From assembly GCA_963820035.1 (NCBI GenBank), contig CAWFYK010000005.1, positions 310,001-374,000 of the forward strand: a stretch of 64,000 bases of DNA, written 5' to 3'. The DNA comes from JAWWPG01 sp963820035 (GTDB lineage: Bacteria > Actinomycetota > Actinomycetes > Propionibacteriales > Nocardioidaceae). Under the pieces are notes generated by a model. It searched no databases. It saw only the letters and a list, made by a program, of their open reading frames with translations, and was not told the origin of the DNA. This document shows, one piece after another, positions 60,175 through 64,000 of the stretch. Position numbers and translations under genes: made by a program. Numbering within the stretch: position 1 is the stretch's first letter; every line of letters begins with the position of its first letter.

Positions 60175-60269
60175 CTCGGATGGTGCTACCAAAACTCTCG
60201 GATGGTGCTACCAAAACTCTCGGATGGTGCTACCAAAACTCTCGGATGGTGCTACCAAAACTCTCGGAT
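60175..60269 (-). repeat. tandem array, four full copies of a 22-bp unit, reverse orientation
   Basis: Copies at 60175, 60197, 60219 and 60241 are identical, with a partial copy to 60269. On the minus strand the unit reads ATCCGAGAGTTTTGGTAGCA, clearly the same family as 57255-57439. On that strand the array begins 6 nt after the TGA of the acyl-CoA dehydrogenase gene, mirroring the xerC array. Confidence 0.96.
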
Positions 60270-60275
60270 CGTCGG

Positions 60276-61460
60276 TCAGCGGAAGGCGGACTGGCCGGTG
60301 AGGGCCTGGCCGATCACGAGCTGGTGGACCTCGGAGGTGCCTTCGTAGGTGAGCACGGACTCGAGGTTGTTGGCGTGCCGGAGCACCGGGTACTCGAGGG
60401 TGATCCCGTTGGCGCCGAGGATCGTCCGGCACTCGCGGGCGATGGCGATCGCCTCGCGGACGTTGTTGAGCTTGCCGAGGCTTACCTGGGTCCCGGTGAT
60501 GGTGCCCGCATCCTTGAGCCGGCCGAGGTGCAGCGCGAGCAGCATGCCCTTGCCGAGCTCGAGGGTCATGTTCGCGAGCTTCTCCTGGGTGAGCTGGTAG
60601 CCGGACAGGGGCTTGTCGAAGACCTGCCGACTGCCGGCGTAGTCGATCGCGGTCTCGAGACAGTCGCGGGCGGCACCGAGGGACCCGAAGACGATCCCGA
60701 AGCGCGCCTCGCTGAGACACGACAGCGGACCGGCGAGCCCCTTCGCGGACGGCAGCATGGCGGAGCCGGGCAGCCGCACGTCCGCCAGCACAAGCTCGCT
60801 CGTCACGGACGCACGCAGCGACATCTTCTGGGTGACTTCCGGCGCGGAGAAGCCCGGCGAGTCGGTCGGGACCACGAAGCCGCGGATGCCGTCGTCGGTC
60901 CGCGCCCAGACGATCGCCACGTCGGCCACGGAGCCGTTGGTGATCCACATCTTCGTGCCGTTGAGCACCCAGTCGTCCCCGTCGCGCACGGCGCGGGTGC
61001 GCATGCCACCCGGGTTGGACCCGAAGTCCGCCTCGGTGAGCCCGAAGCACCCGATCGCGTCGCCCGCGGCCATCCGCGGCAGCCACTCCTCTCGCTGCTC
61101 CTCGCTACCGAAGTGATGGATCGCGAACATCGCGAGAGACCCCTGCACCGAGACCAGGCTGCGGATGCCCGAGTCGGCCGCTTCCAGCTCGACACAGGCG
61201 AGACCGTACGCCGTGGCGCTGGTCCCGGCGCAGCCGTAGCCGTCGAGGTGCATGCCCAGCAGACCCAGTGCGCCCAGCTGCTTGGCGAGGTCACGGGCAG
61301 GGATGTCGGCGGCCTCGAACCATCCCGCGATGTGGGGACGGATGTGGTCGTCGCAGAAGCGCCGCACGGTCTCGCGGATCGCGCGTTCCTCGTCGTTGAG
61401 CAGGTCGTCGATGGCGAACAGCTCGAGCGGAGCCGGGGGCTGTGTGGATGACGTCGACAC
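60276..61460 (-). CDS. gcdH: acyl-CoA dehydrogenase, glutaryl-CoA dehydrogenase-like
   Basis: FAD acyl-CoA dehydrogenase, 394 residues. FGLTEADFGSNPGGMRTRA and TKMWITNGSVADVAIVWAR bind FAD; the catalytic Glu is in LTYEGTSEVHQLVIGQALTG, the arrangement of glutaryl-CoA dehydrogenases, which oxidise and decarboxylate glutaryl-CoA to crotonyl-CoA. LEATIDYAGSR-like LETAIDYAGSRQVFDKPLSGYQ is also typical. Context with amine catabolism fits degradation of lysine or cadaverine through glutarate, though putrescine itself would not give glutaryl-CoA. Confidence 0.88.
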   Translation of the reverse strand: MSTSSTQPPAPLELFAIDDLLNDEERAIRETVRRFCDDHIRPHIAGWFEAADIPARDLAKQLGALGLLGMHLDGYGCAGTSATAYGLACVELEAADSGIRSLVSVQGSLAMFAIHHFGSEEQREEWLPRMAAGDAIGCFGLTEADFGSNPGGMRTRAVRDGDDWVLNGTKMWITNGSVADVAIVWARTDDGIRGFVVPTDSPGFSAPEVTQKMSLRASVTSELVLADVRLPGSAMLPSAKGLAGPLSCLSEARFGIVFGSLGAARDCLETAIDYAGSRQVFDKPLSGYQLTQEKLANMTLELGKGMLLALHLGRLKDAGTITGTQVSLGKLNNVREAIAIARECRTILGANGITLEYPVLRHANNLESVLTYEGTSEVHQLVIGQALTGQSAFR

Positions 61461-61516
61461 GGTTGCTCCAGACGTTCGGACCAGGTGATGGGCTTCCCAC
61501 TATAGGAATGCACGAA

Positions 61517-61539
61517 GCGTCTCTCCACATCGGAGACGC
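61517..61539. promoter_or_regulatory. inverted repeat upstream of gcdH-like and second potA genes
   Basis: GCGTCTC (61517-61523) and GAGACGC (61533-61539) are a perfect 7-bp inverted repeat with a 9-nt spacer, in the divergent promoter region. Possible repressor site. Confidence 0.4.
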
Positions 61540-61596
61540 GCGGACGGCCGGATCCCCAGCCCTGCGGTTTCGCTGCACGAAGACGGTCAGCATGAG

Positions 61597-61602
61597 TAGG
61601 GT
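61597..61602 (+). promoter_or_regulatory. -10 element for leaderless second potA transcript
   Basis: TAGGGT ends 6 nt before the GTG at 61609, the same geometry and hexamer as at 34771-34776. Confidence 0.4.
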
Positions 61603-61608
61603 GCCGAT

Positions 61609-62782
61609 GTGGCGGACGTGACCGGCGGGGGCCCGAGAGCGCCAGCGTTCGAGGCTGCGGCCGAGCCCGCCTCCCATGCTGCGAACCAGCCGACAGACAT
61701 GAGTCGAGCCAACGGCCGCACCCCAGTCGGCGGGCGGGACCGGCTCCGGCGACGCGGCCGTCGAGCTTCGTGGTCTGACCCGGCACTTCGGCTCGGTCGT
61801 CGCCGTGGACGGCATCGACCTGACGATCCGAAACGGGGAGTTCTTCTCGATGCTGGGACCTTCTGGGTCCGGCAAGACGACCGTCCTCAGGATGATCGCG
61901 GGCTTCGAGCTGCCCGACTCCGGAAGCGTGCACCTCGACGGCGTCGACGTCACCCGGCAGGCGCCGTTCGAGCGTGACGTCAACACGGTCTTCCAGGACT
62001 ACGCGCTGTTCCCGCACATGAACGTCCGGGACAACGTCGCCTACGGGCTCCGGGTGAGACGGGTTCCCCGAGCCCGCCGTCGAGAGCTCGCCGAGGAGGC
62101 GCTCGCGCAGGTCAGGCTCGACGCCCATGGCGACCGCAAGGCCAGCCAGCTCTCGGGTGGCCAGCGTCAGCGGGTCGCCCTCGCCCGGGCGCTGGTGGTC
62201 AAGCCGAAGGTGCTGCTTCTCGACGAACCGCTCGGCGCCCTCGACCTCAAGCTCCGCGAGGAGATGCAGGTCGAGCTCAAAGCCCTGCAGCGCGACGTCG
62301 GCATCACGTTCGTGTTCGTCACTCACGACCAGGACGAGGCGCTCACCATGAGTGACCGCATCGCCGTCTTCAACCACGGCCGGATCGAGCAGGTGTCCGA
62401 CGCTGCGGCGATCTACGAGAGACCGGCGACCGCGTTCGTCGCCGGCTTCGTGGGCACCAGCAACCTGATCACCGGGGAGTCCGCCAAGGTCCTCCTCGGG
62501 CGCGAGGGCACCTTCAGCGTCCGGCCGGAGAAGATCCACATCACGACCGACCTCGACACACCGGTCGAGCCCGACCTGACGTCGGCGCTGGGGACCGTGG
62601 CGGAGGTCGTCTACGCGGGGGCGTCCACGCGCTTCATCGTCGACCTCGACGCCGGAGCGCGACTCGTCGCCGTGCAGCAGAACCTGCACACGTCGTCGAT
62701 GGATGTGCTCGACTACCGCGACGCACCCGTGCGCCTGAGCTGGCGCACCCACCACTGCATCGCTATCGACGCCCATGCGTAG
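61609..62782 (+). CDS. potA: second polyamine ABC transporter ATPase; apparent frameshift near the N-terminus
   Basis: Importer ATPase: Walker A GPSGSGKTTVLRM, FQDYALFPHM, LSGGQRQRVALARAL, LLLDEPLGALD, VTHDQDEA and a C-terminal TOBE domain (VRPEKIHI). The conserved first strand AAVELRGLTRHFGSVVAVDG is in the ATPase frame, but that frame has no ATG, GTG or TTG between a stop at 61700 and GTG 61805, which is inside the domain. A GTG at 61609 (and ATG 61699) opens a good frame that would join perfectly if one C were removed from the run at 61721-61724. I give the joined gene; the uninterrupted part is 61805-62782. Confidence 0.82.
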
Positions 62783-62802
62783 GCGTCTGAGTTGGAGGAG
62801 CT

Positions 62803-64000
62803 ATGAGAGAAGTGCGCACGGGCCGGCGGCGGGGAGACCGTCGGGTGTCCCGTCATGTCGGCAGCACCGCAGCACTCGCCATCGTCGCCGCGGTCGCCCT
62901 GCTCGCCGCGGGCTGCGGTACGTCGAGCGGTAACGGCTCGACGAACGAGCAGCCGGGGGCCAACGGCTTCCAGGCCCCCGACATCCCGATGGCGAAGTCC
63001 GTGGGCACGTCTGAAGGGGAGCTCAACGTGCTCGCCTGGCCGGGGTACGCCGAGTCCGGCAAGAACGACCCGAAGGTCGACTGGGTGACGCCCTTCGAGC
63101 AGCAGACCGGATGCAAGGTCAACGTGCGGGAGTTCGGCACGTCCGACGAGGCCGTCAGCCTGATGCACACCGGGGGCTACGACGTGGTCTCGGCCTCCGG
63201 CGACGCGACGCTGCGTCTCATCTCGTCCGGCGACGTGCAGCCGGTCAACACCGACCTGGTGCCCAACTACGCCGACATCTCGCCGTTCCTCAAGGACCAG
63301 AGCTTCAACAGCGTCAATGGGCAGATGTGGGGCATCCCGCACGGGTGGGGCGCCAACTTGCTGATGTACAACAAGAATGACGTGAAGCCGGCACCCACCG
63401 ACTGGGGCGCGGTGTTCGACGGGTCCAGCGCCTACTCGGGCAAGGTGACCGCCTACGACTCGCCGATCTACATCGCCGACGCGGCCCTCTACCTGATGAA
63501 CACCAAGCCGGAGCTCGGCATCAAGAACCCCTACGCGCTCGACCAGGACCAGCTCGACGCAGCGGTGAAAGTGCTCAAGAACCAGAAGCAGAACATCGGC
63601 GAGTACTGGTCCGACTACACCAAGGAGGTCCAGGCGTTCAAAACCGGGTCGTCCGTCATCGGCACCACCTGGCAGGTCATCGCCAACCTGACCGAGGCAG
63701 ACGCTCCGGTGGCGACGGTGTTCCCGAAGGGTGGCTCGACGGGCTGGTCGGACACCTGGATGATCTCCTCGCACTCCGACCACGTGAACTGCGCCTACAC
63801 GTGGGTCAACTGGATGGCAAGTCCGAAGGTGCAGGCCCAAGTTGCGGAGTGGTTCGGCGAGGCGCCGGCCAACCCGAAGGCGTGCGCCTATACCAGCAAG
63901 GGGTTCTGCGACACCTACCACGTGACCGACGCGGCCTACGCCAAGAAGATCTGGTATTGGACGACTCCGATCACGCAGTGTCTGGACGGACGGACCGACG
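62803..64000 (+). CDS. potD: second polyamine-type ABC substrate-binding lipoprotein, truncated by window end
   Basis: Open from ATG 62803 to the window edge (399 codons visible). GGAGGAG precedes the start. Basic N-terminus, hydrophobic signal (TAALAIVAAVALLAAGC) with lipobox Cys at about residue 39, a Gly/Asn/Ser linker, then LNVLAWPGYAESG, WVTPFEQQTGCKVNVREFGT, GIPHGWGANLLMYN and the C-terminal TPITQCLDGRTD. This is the spermidine/putrescine binding-protein family (SBP_bac type). It follows the second potA, so a second Pot operon continues to the right. Confidence 0.9.
   Translation, partial: MREVRTGRRRGDRRVSRHVGSTAALAIVAAVALLAAGCGTSSGNGSTNEQPGANGFQAPDIPMAKSVGTSEGELNVLAWPGYAESGKNDPKVDWVTPFEQQTGCKVNVREFGTSDEAVSLMHTGGYDVVSASGDATLRLISSGDVQPVNTDLVPNYADISPFLKDQSFNSVNGQMWGIPHGWGANLLMYNKNDVKPAPTDWGAVFDGSSAYSGKVTAYDSPIYIADAALYLMNTKPELGIKNPYALDQDQLDAAVKVLKNQKQNIGEYWSDYTKEVQAFKTGSSVIGTTWQVIANLTEADAPVATVFPKGGSTGWSDTWMISSHSDHVNCAYTWVNWMASPKVQAQVAEWFGEAPANPKACAYTSKGFCDTYHVTDAAYAKKIWYWTTPITQCLDGRTD

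Noticed and set aside
60803..62776. Large minus-strand open frame opposite the second potA
   Set aside because: The plus strand encodes all ABC ATPase motifs; the minus frame enters the acyl-CoA dehydrogenase gene out of frame.
62713..63921. Minus-strand open frame at the right edge
   Set aside because: Opposite a plus-strand polyamine-binding lipoprotein with signal peptide and ribosome binding site.

Overview
The window is high-GC DNA with strong G/C preference at third codon positions, many GTG/TTG starts and apparent leaderless starts (a TANNNT or GAGACT -10 hexamer followed by 6-8 nt and the start codon). Gene order (smc-ftsY-ffh; rpsP-khpA-rimM-trmD-rplS-lepB-lepB-rnhB-DUF2469-yraN-comM-dprA-xerC; rpsB-tsf-pyrH-frr-cdsA-rlmN) is that of an actinobacterial chromosome, most like Propionibacteriales/Nocardioidaceae. 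No tRNA, rRNA, CRISPR array, insertion sequence or prophage was found.

Region by region. 1-9.1 kb: SMC and the two SRP-type GTPases FtsY and Ffh, with a 50-residue membrane protein before ftsY and, on the other strand, a metallo-beta-lactamase-fold protein and an M1-type peptidase lipoprotein. 9.1-10.5 kb: a two-gene disulfide module (VKOR homologue plus a membrane-anchored CXXC thioredoxin-like protein). 10.8-22.3 kb: an amidohydrolase, then the ribosome-maturation/secretion/competence block, in which trmD is fused to a GNAT acetyltransferase and rpsP carries an apparent frameshift in an acidic tail. 22.6-28.8 kb: M23 peptidase, methyltransferase, then the translation block rpsB-tsf-pyrH-frr-cdsA. 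28.8-41.9 kb: sulfatase, a DesK/DesR-like two-component system with an ABC-2 exporter, a hydrolase, a beta-propeller secreted protein, Nudix, SpoU methyltransferase, rlmN, HAD phosphatase, NAD(P)-binding/DUF2867 protein and a RIO-type kinase.

42.2-51.2 kb is a stress/acyl-CoA cluster: three tandem-domain universal stress proteins, a zinc alcohol dehydrogenase, a GNAT-plus-ADP-forming acyl-CoA synthetase-like protein (probable protein acetyltransferase, its phosphohistidine position replaced by Tyr) and a propionyl/acetyl-CoA synthetase that is the obvious substrate. 51.2-64.0 kb is a polyamine uptake and catabolism locus: FAD amine oxidase, Lrp regulator, PotDABC transporter, class III aminotransferase, agmatinase-family ureohydrolase, glutaryl-CoA dehydrogenase-like enzyme and the start of a second Pot transporter whose binding-protein gene runs off the window.

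The least conventional structure is a family of tandem 22-bp repeat arrays (22336-22408, 57255-57439, 60175-60269) that begin 5-18 bp after a stop codon and lie in the same orientation as the gene they follow; a fourth array of the same period but different sequence lies at 10638-10747. Three genes (rpsP, cdsA, second potA) show frame or start problems that look like single-base indels; whether these are real or sequence errors cannot be decided from the sequence alone.
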